Below, piece after piece: positions 13,980-26,036 of a DNA stretch of 64,000 nt. How positions within the stretch are numbered: the first letter of the stretch is position 1; each line of letters opens with the position of its first letter. Under the pieces are notes generated by a model. The model saw only the letters and a list, made by a program, of their open reading frames with translations, was not told the DNA's origin and ran no database searches. The position numbers and the translations under genes were made by a program. Source of the stretch: Trichoplax adhaerens (lineage: Eukaryota; Placozoa; Uniplacotomia; Trichoplacea; Trichoplacidae); NCBI RefSeq assembly GCF_000150275.1, contig NW_002060950.1, positions 2,873,833 through 2,937,832 of the forward strand. Direction: 5' to 3'.

Positions 13980-14290
13980 TACCGTGTCCTCTTATAAAGA
14001 TGAAAATTAATATTAGCTTGCTTACTTGCTTGTTACAAATAAGGAAGCTGATCAAGGATTTACTGATGTGTCCAAGTACTCATGCCTTGATTATAATTTT
14101 TAAGCTACCCTGTAACGATGAAAATTGAAATTACTGTACCTTGCAAATTATAAATAGGAGCAGTAGATCAATATTTTAATAATTCTTCGCATTACTAATA
14201 ACTTGATTACTATGCCACTTAGCAAACATGAAAATTGAAATTCGCTTGTTTACTGTAAATAAGAGAAAACGGATTAACATTGCGGTATCT
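13980..14290. repeat. Diverged ~110-118-bp tandem repeat, about three units
   Basis: Three successive segments share a GATGAAAATT(A/G)A-type start followed by a TTGC/TTGT-rich block, an AAATA(A/G)GAG-like block and an ATCAA-type tail, starting near 13999, 14117 and 14227. Similarity is partial, so this is an old array. No coding potential is visible. Confidence 0.45.
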
Positions 14291-15246
14291 TTTCGTATCA
14301 ATCTTTTATCTTGTCAGCTACGAGTGAGATGATGTTTTCATGATATCATCCAAATTTTATTCCTTCTAGTCATTATTACCGTAAGTATTAAATTTCAAAT
14401 GCTATTCCACTAAGTATAAGCGAGAGACTTTGATATCAGCATATAAATCTTAAATATTACTAATTTAGAAACTATAAAGGGGTAAAGATATCACAAACCC
14501 TGTAACAAGTAGAAACTTAGACCAGGAGCAGCAAAAATTATTAATGCCTGTTACCAAGATGTATTGTTACTGAGCTTCATAATGATATAAATTTAATACT
14601 CCCTGGCTATTTAGCTCCTCAGGAATTCTAGTAATAGATAAATAGATGGATCTATTGATGGTTATAATAGACCAAATTTATAATACCACGCGTTTATTTC
14701 TTAGCCATTATACATCTCCAATTCACTATGATGAAGAATATGAAGACACTGCAGTTAATTGATAGAAAGCATCACTGACTATCCGTGTCTGATCTTCAAA
14801 ATTAATTATCCTAAACTCTATCATAGCATTATTTGTTACTATTTGCTTACTTAAGAATTAGTATCAGTGAGTTTGAAGTAGATTAAATGTTTAATTCTTG
14901 AATTTATTCATAAGCGGTCTCATATCTCTAATTAAATAGAGCGAATGATATAATTAATACTAAGGTACCGTATGGAAGACTTTTTTAACGGAAAGTAATC
15001 GAAATTTTATATCTACATCCAAGATTTAGTGTGACTGAGCTCGATATAGCGCAGATCTATTACCTGCATCTTTAAGATTAGGCATCAAAAGATTTCATGA
15101 TAAATCAGTTTATAACGTCCTGAAATGCTGTTTCACTGCCAGATATCTTCAATTTAATACTGTATCTGCATATTTAGAGATTATTATCAAAAATTTCTCA
15201 CAAACTATATAGATACAAGATTAGGGATTTATTCAGGAGATGCATC

Positions 15247-15284
15247 ATGGACTACTAGATATACCTGTACATCTAGTAGTCCAT
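15247..15284. repeat. Short hairpin with GGACTACT ends (14-bp perfect stem)
   Basis: ATGGACTACTAGAT at 15247-15260 and its exact reverse complement at 15271-15284 flank a 10-base loop. Related hairpins occur at 27108-27143 and 35360-35395, suggesting a dispersed small inverted-repeat family. Confidence 0.75.
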
Positions 15285-15879
15285 AGCTGCAGCTCACATA
15301 TAATTCAGAGATATGAGCATGGGTAGTTACTGTTACTAGAAGAAGAAAATAATACCTAAACGTATTTCAATACACAGTTACCACGGCATCATTTACAACG
15401 CTCTACCGTGGTATAATCATGCAACATATTAATCTTGGTATTAAAATGTAGATACACTTTATTTAATGCTATAGTTTGTTAAGCACCGTTGTCATAATTT
15501 TAAATTATGAGGATCAAAGAGCTACTAAATTACACAATATCTAAGTCCCAAATTTACCCAATATGGTACATATCAGGAGATAGGCTAAACTATGGACCCT
15601 GTGGATGAAGATTTTGATATAATTACGGTACTTGTTCAGACTATTGCTCAGTAGTTATTGTCTAATCTTTTAAATATGTTGATAATGCAGATATACTCAC
15701 TACTAATTCCATGCAAAACTATGAGTTTTCAAATACGATCATAGAATTACTTATTATACAAAATTTAGCTAACTCTGTGTTACTTTAAATAGAAATTTGC
15801 CAGAGGATTTTCATCTAGAGTTAAGCTAAACGTTGGTCATCTATGCTTTTTGCCTGTAGCTCATGTATAAGAAAAATAG

Positions 15880-16130
15880 AGCTACTAATTATTGTATTGA
15901 ACTATGAGTCCATAGAAATAGTGAAGCAACTGTTATATACTATTATTAAAATGTAGTCTGTGTATAAAAAAGGTGCTAATAATTACTGTCTAGAATTATA
16001 AATCTATTGAAAATGTAGAAAGTATAAGATATTACGAAATTGCTCTTCATGGTTAAGGAAAATGGGTACTGCTCTAATTATTATCTTGAACTGTAAATCT
16101 ATGGATAATAAGTAGAAAATGTTCAATATT
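15880..16130. repeat. Diverged ~90-100-bp tandem repeat, about three units
   Basis: Segments starting near 15880, 15970 and 16065 share a GCT(A/C)(A/C)TAATTATT-like start, a (T/G)A(A/G)AATTATAAATCTAT or AACTATGAGTCCAT-like middle and an A-rich GAAAATGTAGAAAG-like end. The match is weak and the array looks ancient. Confidence 0.35.
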
Positions 16131-16744
16131 ATTAAAGTTATAGCGTCTAGACATGCATATAGTTCATCATTTCCTAGGCGAAATCTTAATATCTTCAGCA
16201 TTTCAATATTAACTTTCTTCCACAAATAAAAATTATCAATCTTTGTTGTGTTCACAAGCTACATATTTATTGATGATTAATGGTAGGTTTAAACGCCACT
16301 GATATAACATACGATATGTACGCTAGTTTAAAGATCGCAAAGCATAATATCATACTAATAGCTTTTGCTAGATGTTTATCATCTCTAGCGAATGCTTACG
16401 CAAATATTAGTCGTTAAACATCACGTAGAGGAAATACAATATGGCTATTAGTATAATTTAATACAGCTACTTCATAGAGTTATGATCGACTAGCATAAAG
16501 AAAGGAAATATAGGTTATGTGCTATCATCATCTTTAACAACCACTAATACTTAAGGCTACTAAACGTATGTGGCTTAAGAAGAGCCCCAGAGTCTAAATA
16601 ACACGATGGAAATCAAATACTATTGAAATTATTTTGGGAATAGTGTCAGGATTAGTTAGTCTAGTTAGTTGTCCATCATGTTTCTGATATAAGTGAGCCA
16701 GAATTGAATCTAGCATAAGGGCCTATTGCTATATTATGTTTTAA

Positions 16745-17263
16745 TTACCCAGAATAACTTTGAAGCAATTTAGCTAGGGGAGCATAGCGTTGTGGATCTG
16801 TACGCATTAAAAACGTCAAAATCTGGATGATTTTATCACAACCACAGTTTGATTGGAGCAATGGGGTACCAGGTCCTCTTGATTCAAGCAATGGTGTGCC
16901 AGGTCCTCTTGATTCAAGTAATGGGGTACCAGGTCCTCTTGATTCAAGTAATGGGGTACCAGGTCCTCTGGATTCAAGCAATGGTGTACCAGGTCCTCTG
17001 GATTCAAGCAATGGTGTACCAGGTCCTCTAGATTCAAGCAATGGTGTGCCGGGTCCTCTAGATTCAAGTAATGGGGTACCAGGTCCTCTGGATTCAAGTA
17101 ATGGAGTACCAGGTCCTCTGGATTCAAGTAATGGTGTACCAGGTCCTCTGGATTCAAGCAATGGCGTGCCAGGTCCTCTCGATTCTAGAGCAAGGGGAAC
17201 TGCAAATGCAAGGTCGTGGGAAACGAGCAAAGTAACCATCAACATACACAAGAGCTTGGCCAT
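16745..17263 (-). CDS. Secreted repetitive peptide precursor (ESRGPGTPLL repeats)
   Basis: The frame encodes 172 residues. It opens with a clear signal peptide (MAKLLCMLMVTLLVSHD, then LAFA and a likely cleavage before VPLA). Eleven exact 10-residue repeats LESRGPGTPL fill residues 26-135. The C terminus (about 37 residues) is non-repetitive, has a CGC pair and ends LLQSYSG. DNA differences between repeat copies fall at synonymous positions of Gly, Thr, Ser, Arg and Leu codons, so the protein sequence has been kept while the DNA drifted. A single Arg in every repeat could be a monobasic processing site, releasing GPGTPLLESR-like decapeptides. That would make it a prohormone-type precursor; a Pro/Gly-rich secreted structural protein is the alternative. 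No family recognised. Confidence 0.75.
   Translation of the reverse strand: MAKLLCMLMVTLLVSHDLAFAVPLALESRGPGTPLLESRGPGTPLLESRGPGTPLLESRGPGTPLLESRGPGTPLLESRGPGTPLLESRGPGTPLLESRGPGTPLLESRGPGTPLLESRGPGTPLLESRGPGTPLLQSNCGCDKIIQILTFLMRTDPQRYAPLAKLLQSYSG
16859..17188. repeat. 30-bp tandem repeat array, eleven coding copies
   Basis: Eleven head-to-tail 30-bp units correspond to the decapeptide repeats. Variation between units is confined to third positions (for example the Gly-Thr codons read GGTACC, GGCACA, GGTACT or GGCACG). There are no spacers, so it is not a CRISPR array. Confidence 0.92.
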
Positions 17264-20200
17264 TTTCTAGCTAGTTGTTATAAAATTGGGGAATACGAAA
17301 ATTCTCAACTTCACTTAGTAAATTCTTAGTTTGCAACAAATGATGGATTTGCTGCAATTAGCTACCGGAGATGCGATTTAATGGCCAAAGGTTATGAATA
17401 TGTCCCTTAAATAAGTTTCTTGAGGGGCTAATTGCGATTCTTTGGCTAATCATTACTAATTACATTAGAAATAAATTGAATTAAACATTAATATATCGTA
17501 TTACCACATGCAGATATATTATTTACAGATGGTCTCTAAACGATGTAATAAGATCAGAAGTCCTATTGATCTTTTATTCCTTGTTCTGATAGTGCCATAA
17601 AATAACAAAAATAGCAGAGAGTACCTTTCAATGTATCGTAGACATATAGTCTTCTTTACAATATAGAGGATAATAAGCTATCTGAAATCTTACCATGTAT
17701 ACTGTATATTCAAGTTGGCAAATAGGATCACAAATAATATAATTATAATTTGACAGCAGTAGCATAGATCATCTCTACCTCCTTAAATATTGGATATTAC
17801 ACATCATTTTTATTTAAGCTAGACAAACTAGATTAATAAATTAAGGATGAATCTTAACATGGGATTCCTAGTGAGAATATTACGTCAAAGTTGGCGTAAA
17901 TCATAATGGCTCATTTTAGTAAACTCTATTAAGCGAGGTATAGATGCTACTATAGCTAGAATATTAACTATAATTAATATTTTAAAGCATATTTGTCAGA
18001 GGAGAAAATGTGCTGCTAATTATGTTAAATTACTTGTACAAGATATTTAAGCCAGATACCGCATAAAAGAATCTTTATCAAATCAATTTTTTACAGATCT
18101 TCCATGTCTGATCGTTTAAGACAGTCGCGTCTGGCAAAAATTGCATTAACAAAGTTATGTTCCTGGTTGAAGGTGATGATTATTACACCATGTGAAGAAT
18201 ATCGTTAATTTAGTTAGATAAAAATAGATTCTTATTATAGCAATATACGCATCAGATGGCAACTACTAATAAGGTCCAACATATATTATTCTCAAAAATA
18301 GTTATCCCTTGAGTCTTGACTATAAGTCTATCGCAACATCCTGAACATACCTTGATATTGTTCATGTATGGCTACGTGATATTTTAATTTATGCCAAAAC
18401 TGAGCATATTGATCGTTTAAGCTGTTTCTTGGTAAACAATTCGAAAGCTATATATAGAGCTTCGTCATTCTCTAGATTACTTATGGACAGCAAATAAATT
18501 TACCTCCAGTGAAAAATAAAGGTTATGCTGATAATAGGAATGTTTGGATTGCAAGTTTGCGGATTAGTGCTTACGTAGGCATTTCCCGAAAAATAAAATT
18601 TCTTATAATCGTCATAGGTGTAATTATTGATAGAAATATCTACTTATTAAAATTTGATTTAAGCTACAATGCTGGTATGCAAAATAAATTGATATTGGAT
18701 ATTTAATCATTGAGATAGGCTAATTATTCACTTTTTACTGGTAGAAGTGTACTTTATGTAGTATTTCATCTTCTTATTAATTAATTCTATGAATAACATT
18801 AAAAGGCTAGCTAAGGTAATGTAGTGCCTATGAATTGCAATAGAGAATAGAAATTATTTGAATTAGATTGAGAAATAACCATGGTATTGGTAGACATTGG
18901 TGATGATCTCAATAACGATAGTTACTGCACTGTACTACTTACTGTATTACATAATTAGCTGATACATACTGTATATCAAGTGCCGCAATCTTTTGAGATA
19001 TTTTAATCACCTCGAGACAAAAAATGGTCGATTTCGGCTCATGTTTAGTCAACGGTTATGAAACAGAATGATAATACCCCTAAACGTAGATTTATGATGT
19101 TTATCAATTGTATTTGTGTCCAATAAACGTAATAATTGCGCTGATTAGAGAAATTTCTAAAATGTAGGAAATGGAAACAGTTTCGATTTGCAGATTAATA
19201 TTTATTTTGGTATTTACTGAAAATTTTGAACATTCCCGATTGTTTAGGATAGGCATATGATCGCTTTCAAATATAATCTACGCTTAATAAACAGAAATGA
19301 ATGTAAAATACGCGTAAATCATAGCTGACCATTTGATTTGTTCCTCCTTTTCCAGCAAAAGGCGTTTTTAAGCAGCATTTCATTCTTGTATTAATACGGA
19401 CGTTAAGGATTGCTGATATGAACTGGCTAGCTAAATAGAGACTTTAGGCTTTGGAATATATAGAGTACTGCAGCTTGAACTTAAGTGAGAAATAGCTATA
19501 GTACTGCTCAATAAAAAGTAATGGATGATCATTGAACAGTAATTAGTGCTTATAGGAGTCAAGACAGGAATTGAAGATATTATATACTATGGCGTTACTG
19601 CAGCTATTTTATGCATTCCATGACTATTTTGAAACGATTAGACTACATTTGCCCATGATAAATTTAGATCAAATCAGTATTACATTTAAGGATCAGTGAT
19701 TTATTTTAGACCTAGATGGCTTCTCATTTAATCCAGATCACTAAATTACCAAGTATGATTATAAAAATAAACCGTAACTTTCTTATTTCAATATTTATTT
19801 CGGCTCTAATGGTATGTTTTATGGGCTCCATCTCATGATTTTCGTTACTACAACATTTGTCACACACCGATACTTACCAATTGCATCAAACCATTTAATT
19901 TCGTTTGCAGTTACCTGTAGCTGAGCAGTGGGAATTGAATTTTAAAATGAAATTAGATGACTGTTCGAATAAACTAAATTTATTATACTGCATCCTGTCA
20001 AGCAGGTCGTCCACTGTATTGCACAATCATCTTATCTCCATAATTAATCGTACCTTCTAAAATAAAACTGCTCCAGAATAAGTATTATAAAAGTTTTCTA
20101 GCATTACTACTATACGCGTATATGAAGTTTGCATACTGGCAAAAGGTATGCTGCGGTGCAATAGCCTACATAATATAGTGCTTCATTTTACACTACTATA

Positions 20201-20653
20201 ACATGCTTTTATCACACCCAACTACTGTAGTTGTGTCCCAGCCATATGATAATTATTAACTGTTGAATAGAAAGTAACTATTTATTGTATGCAGTAGTTT
20301 TAATGTCTGATATTAACAAACGAGCTGTCAATGAATTTTAGTTACACAATCAACTATAAACATGACCAACGCCAACGTTGTTGAAGCCTCGAAATGTTAT
20401 ATTCTAGTAATTATGAAATAATAATCGCAATAATTTTATTATATGAATAATGTAATACAATCATTATAATAAACTGACAATCATTATAAAAGATTGACAA
20501 TCATTATAAAGAGATTGACAATCATTATGAACGATTGTATTACAATATGCATCAGAGAACCTGTGTATGAAAAATTAGAAAAAAACAATAATTTACAGTT
20601 ATTATGCTATTAATATAAAAGGTATTATAATAATTAAGAATAAAGATTAACAT
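17264..20653. other. Intergenic, no gene recognised
   Basis: About 3.4 kb of AT-rich sequence between the decapeptide precursor and the 3' end of the RRM-Tudor gene. The 65-residue frame at 18509-18706 (+) lacks motif or splice support. The only structure I see is the repeat and inverted-repeat element at 20451-20544. Confidence 0.5.
20451..20544. repeat. Short tandem repeats framed by a 12-bp inverted repeat, downstream of the RRM-Tudor stop codon
   Basis: TGTAATACAATC (20451-20462) and its reverse complement GATTGTATTACA (20533-20544) enclose four copies of a ~20-bp ACAATCATTATAA-containing unit. The element lies about 110 bases beyond the stop codon of the gene on the minus strand, so it may be transcribed in its 3' UTR. 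Confidence 0.75.
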
Positions 20654-23600
20654 TTATTTCTTTACGTAAGAACTATAATGCCTTAAGGCAGCTAGACTGT
20701 CTTGTAATGGATTTAAGTCACCATCTGTGTCTTTGGTATCATTAATTCGCTTTGCATATCCTCGCATTATCAACGTGTTTTCGATTTTGATAAGCGATGA
20801 TTCTTTGGTGACTTGTAACTGAACATCATACGTACCGTCGTTAGATATCGAAATAAATCTGGCTTTTAAGTTTCCTAAAGTAACTAAATTCCGAAAGGAG
20901 GAGATTGATTCCGTATTCCATTCGCCGTCTTGCAGCGTTCCTATACATTTATGAAGGCTACATTGCATGGCTAACGGAGGTACAGGATCGGATTCATTAT
21001 AATTTGCTCCAATATCTGCAAGACTAATACAATCAGTGGTACCATAGTCAATATTGAGCACAGCTGCTTGCTTATTTGGAAGAAGTCTCATGATAAGACC
21101 ACGATACCACCCACTACTTTGGGTGCCAATAAAGTATATCTTTCCAACAGAAATACCTTTGTGCCCAACTGTTTGCATAGCCACCTTCATGTTTTCTAGA
21201 TAATGTTTATTCATTTGTCCAGTTTCATCACAACAATGCAACCAAAATAATCCTGGATTGATAATATTAGTAACTTCCACTTTAATTAGATTCTCAGAAG
21301 ATAGTAGATTAGCTTGATTTATAGGTAATAATGATTCTTTTATCATTCTGTGGAAGCTATGGATCTTACAAAGAAATCTATGAGAATCCCAGTTTAACTT
21401 ACACAGATTTTTCTCAACTAATATTCGATTAATATTAGTTAAGCCATTCTCATTATTAACAAATAAATCAATATGATAGTTGTATTCATCTCGTAAAATT
21501 ATTTTTGCTTTTAATAAGACGTTTACATTTAAAACTAATCCTTTAAACCAATCAACTATATCAGGGACCCAGCTTTCACAATTATCTGGATTGGTAATTC
21601 CATATAACGTGCAAGGATAGATGGAAGCATAGGATTGTGCAACTGATTTGAACAAGGGTTTAATTTCGTTCAAATCAATAGTTTGCACAATCCCTTCATC
21701 AACACAGTGTATTTCAGCATTCTCGTTACCAATAGTATCAATTATTACGCGACGCCAATGTTCGGCAAAAAATGCACTATAAGCTTTGCCACATGATAGC
21801 TCATTGATATTAACAGACCTGACGTTCTTGCTGTATCTTTTGTCCATAAGATCTCTTATGTCACTATATTGTTGTATTTCACGATCAGGTTCCAACGATT
21901 TGACTAGAAAATAGTTTGGGTTTACAACATCGGTAATAGCTATGTCTATTGTTGCACTGACTACTAGTTCCTCATAACTTAATGAATCAATACATTCGTT
22001 ATCGGTATCTGTACTTGCCTCTTCGAGATTATTGTTACGATTACTTAATATAGGTACATTGGTAGATGCAGTATTTTGACCTCGAGTTGAGATATTATGG
22101 TCCTCCGTTTCTATAATATTTTTGTCCATTGATGGAACAGTTTCTTTCAAGTTAGGGTGTCCAGATGCTGCTGATAGTGAGCTCTGGGTATTGCTCAACT
22201 GTTCACTTGTTGAGCGAATAGATTGTAATTGATTATCCGTAATATCCAATTGTAGCATTGTAAACTCTTTTACTTTGTCTTTAGCCATTAATATGTTGCG
22301 AAGAAATTCCGAATTTTCAACGTTGAGAAAGGCATAACGACTTCTACTCACTTGCTCATTTAAACTTTCTTGTAAATTATCAGGTAAAAAGATAATAACT
22401 TCAATTTGATTGCTAAATTTTTCATCAATAACAACGGCATATAAATGCGAGGCTGTATCGAGAAGTGCAGCAAGATGTCTTTTGCCTTCGATTCTTGCAC
22501 TACCATCTAATGTATCTGTTCCGTAAAGCTTAAATGGATAAGGACCAGATTGTGTGTAATGTAAATATTCAGGCAGTTTATAGAGAGAATTTAGGTTTAC
22601 ATTCTGGATACTACCACCAGAATCTATGAAAGCTACAGTAGTGACAGTATCCAACGCTAGCACACGTACTCTATGCAGTTTGTTTGTAACCACGCCATAT
22701 ATTCGACCTACTTTAACTTCGTTACTATTTATTTTTACCCAACATTTCGATGGGTATATAGAACCGACAATATCACCCAGCTTGAAAGCCTCAGAACTAA
22801 TTTTTCCCCAAAAGGAACATCCGTCATTACACCAGGTAGCAGCTAGTGGAAGTACCATGCTATCTTTATTCGAGCTATTAATTGTGGGATAATTAAAGTC
22901 GTTATATGATAGATTGTCGTGAACATGAGGATCAACACTTTTATTGTTATTTCCAGTTGTAGCTCTGGATAAGGCAATTTTCTTTTTGGGAGAATGCCTT
23001 GCTTTATTACTAGGCGCTTCATCATTCGAAAACAACGAATTGTTAGTATCTGACGTTTGGTGTGCATCGACAGTGCTTCTTTCCATACTTCGGTGTTTAC
23101 TGGATGTTTTACGGTGATCGATCTTTCGTACATCAGATGTTGAAGATTCGTAGCTACTAGAATCTGGATATCCATCGTTGATACTAGATGAACGCAAGCT
23201 TCTTGTTATACTATCAGTAATATCTTCAGAGGTCAATTTGCCGTCAATTTGACTATCAACTTGCTTTGCATCCTTATTTAAAGGAGTATTATTTAAGTCA
23301 CGCCTTGCATCGATAGATTTGCCTGCAATATAAATTTATAAGATAGCAAGATTTAGCATAAGAATTGCCGAATGCAGTTCAAGTATCACAATTTAAATCA
23401 CAACTTACTAGATGCATTAATTAACACAGACGATCGCCAAGAGGTATTGTTTCTGGTATTTGTGTCACTTTCCATTTCATCTACTTGTACATTATTTGTA
23501 AAATTTTTTGCAGAACTGTTAGATAGGCTCATTTCTGAAGCAAATCTGCTTAAAAATTTCTCAAATACACGATGTAATTTTTCCAAGCGTTTATTTTTTT

Positions 23601-26036
23601 CTGTTTCAGATCTCGTTGACCATGAACAACTTGTAAATAGAACGTTTGATGGCATTAAATTAGCAGCATGATAGCTGGCGAGACCATCAATTTCGCTTGA
23701 AAATTTGATAAATCTAAGAAAATTGTACACGAAAAAATTTAGAATAGCTTAGAACTTGTCTTACGTATTATGTTTTATGTCGAAATGAATGAAGTTGGGC
23801 ATTACAAAGTTATCTTTCCATCATCCTGCTGATCTTTCTGTTCTGACCATTCGTTGATTACAAGGCCAACTTTATCAATAGCGACCAATAACACTTGCTA
23901 TGATGTCCAAATATCATGAGAATAGTGATGTAAATTAAGTGAGATTAATTCAAGCTTACATCACAATGACAAGTGATAATAATCTCATTCAATTTATAGT
24001 CACTATAGACATTTCATAACGGATATCGTCACATAATGATAACTACCTTAGAAATTATGGTATTAGAGTAACAAAATTGAATTTCACAGTCGTTCTTGAC
24101 AGAAGCTTGACCAAATTTTCTGTGAGCTAATACTCTACGTCTTAAACATTCAAAGGATATATTGCCAAAAATTAAAACACTGATAATTCAACAATTCGAG
24201 TATAAATGATAACCATATTTCTATCATGATCATTATAATATAATTATCGGCATTTACATTTTCTTTAAATTTTTTTGGAAATCTGTCGTTGTCATCAGTA
24301 TTTTGTAAGGATGATTGAAAGCAAGTTTAAAATCAATCATCCACTCCTTTAGGGCGTCCTTTTGAGATTGTGGGCTAATCAAGTCTAAAGTAACGTCTAG
24401 TTTTTGACCTTCAAGCTTGTAACGATTCATCGCAGCTATAGCTGCAAAGGTAGATTCATCTGATACATATACAAGTGTCCTAGTTGAACAAAAATAACTC
24501 TCTTAGTTGTCCTGTATAGTACGGCAGATTGCATTAACAAAATCATTATTGTTTCTGATAACAAAATTTTCACAAACATGTGCCAGTTGCCCTTTCGAGA
24601 GTATTCACGACCACCAAGAATTTTAATTTTTCCAAAATTTTCAAATATTTCTTTAATTCTTTCCTAATTAAGTTATTTGATATGAATAATAACATTAGGG
24701 ATGTTATACGTATGAAGCATTACAAATCTTGGCAATTCATCCATATACAGGCTTAATGAAGTACTGCCAATTACATATTCTACCTGATCCACGGAACGTG
24801 GTATTCTTGAAATGCAGATTACTCTGGTATTGGTAGAGGCTTTCAGGTCTTTATCTAGCGTTTGAGATTTCCTACGTAATAACGACATAGATATATATAC
24901 ACGATCATTACTGAATTTTCACGCCGAGAGTATAATGTAGATTATAGGTAAAGCACGGAACAATCTTTCCATTGCTAGCTGTAATTTTGTAGTACAACTT
25001 TATTATAATTGATGGTAAATATTGATATACTTTTTTAAAATGGTAAATAATTCCTGAAAGACATTTTTGTTTTTTTCCGATATTTCATTTCGTAGTTGAT
25101 ATTCAGCAAATGCTTTCTTCAGATACAAAGTTCTTTTCCTTTTATCAATAAATTGTACATCTATCGTTTTATCGTTAATTTTATGATTGGATAATATTTG
25201 AGTAATTTTGAATGCTTCTTCTTCGGATTCAAAAGTAATCAATCTGAAATAGGCAACAACCAGTTATATTATGAACGACTGTAATACAGATTTAAATTAA
25301 TCTTTAAATTTAAAACAAAACTATCGCTATGCCACTAACAAACTAGGTAGCTACATGCACGATGATATAAATATAAACGATAATCAGTTATAGAAAATAC
25401 CAAATTATAGCTTCTAAGTGATACATACCCGATTCTTCCAAAAGATGGATATTTAGCTGATTCAAATTTAGTATCAAACTTTGTAGTAGTTATTTTTTCC
25501 AATTGATCAGAGAATTGTTTCTGTTACGATAGGATGAGAAGGTAGAGTTGCCAAATACAATTAAATGTCAAGATGCCTTAATTTCAATCATTTTGGCTAT
25601 AGAATTTTATCCATCAAACCTTAAAATGATACTTACTTTGGTAATTTCGTTAGGAAGATAGCGTATTCTTATCGTTACTTTGCATAAGTTGTATTCTTTG
25701 AATGCTGTAGAACTATCTGAATCATGATTTGAAGTAGTGTCAACGGAATAAATACTTTTTTCTGTATCAGTATCCGTCATTTCTGAGTTCATATCCGTTC
25801 CTGTATGGTCTGGATTGAAAGCTCTTTCTATTTGCAGCATGAATTTTTCTGCAGTATCTTGTGTATTAGCGAAGGTACTCAGTTTATACATTGTTTCCAG
25901 TATGGACATGTCATGAATTTGAGCATTGGAAATGGAAAACTTTGTAGACATCTCGTCATCTATTACCATTTCACTGATTTTATCCAAGGCACGTTTGCAC
26001 CGAAAAGCGTCATCTCTCAGCTTGAAAGATACACGA
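20654..26036 (-). CDS. RRM x3 - Tudor x3 protein (Tudor-domain-containing, 5' end not located)
   Basis: Ten exons join with matching phases: 26036-25637, 25520-25429, 25243-25031, 24871-24784, 24663-24578, 24479-24258, 24119-24047, 23897-23806, 23713-23409 and 23322-20654. They give about 1,412 residues. A helical N-terminal part precedes RRM1 (CKVTIRIRYLP, then FGRIGLITFESEEEAF; roughly 122-200), RRM2 (TRVICISRIPRSVDQ, RIKEIFENFGKIKI, LVYVSDESTFAAIAAM) and a weaker RRM3 (CEIQFCYSN to GKITLFIKFSS). A Ser/Asp-rich linker leads to three Tudor domains in the last exon: near VGRIYGVVTNKLHRVRV with FIDSGG, near AEHWRRVIIDTI with CVDEG, and near WYRGLIMRLL with NIDYGTTDC. The third is the most canonical. 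RRM plus Tudor proteins such as Drosophila Vreteno act in germline RNP granules and the piRNA pathway, binding methylarginine ligands. The same role here is inference. The first exon starts in phase 2, so at least one upstream exon is missing. Confidence 0.85.

Larger units (their letters stand above)
12575..16744. other. Intergenic, diverged old repeats, no gene recognised
   Basis: About 4.2 kb of AT-rich DNA. Open frames here (for example 16004-16255, -) are low-complexity and unsupported. The stretch holds at least two sets of strongly diverged tandem units (13980-14290 and 15880-16130) and one near-perfect hairpin (15247-15284), listed separately. Confidence 0.5.

Noticed and set aside
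16859-17188. CRISPR-like short direct repeats
   Set aside because: The 30-bp units are contiguous without spacers and are translated in a eukaryotic gene.
16827-17270. Plus-strand and other repeat frames over the decapeptide array
   Set aside because: Substitutions are synonymous only in the minus-strand frame that has a signal peptide; the other frames are shadows.
24254-24256. Stop codon ending a separate RRM protein
   Set aside because: A GTAAAT donor at 24257 precedes it and the next exons continue in phase into the Tudor part.
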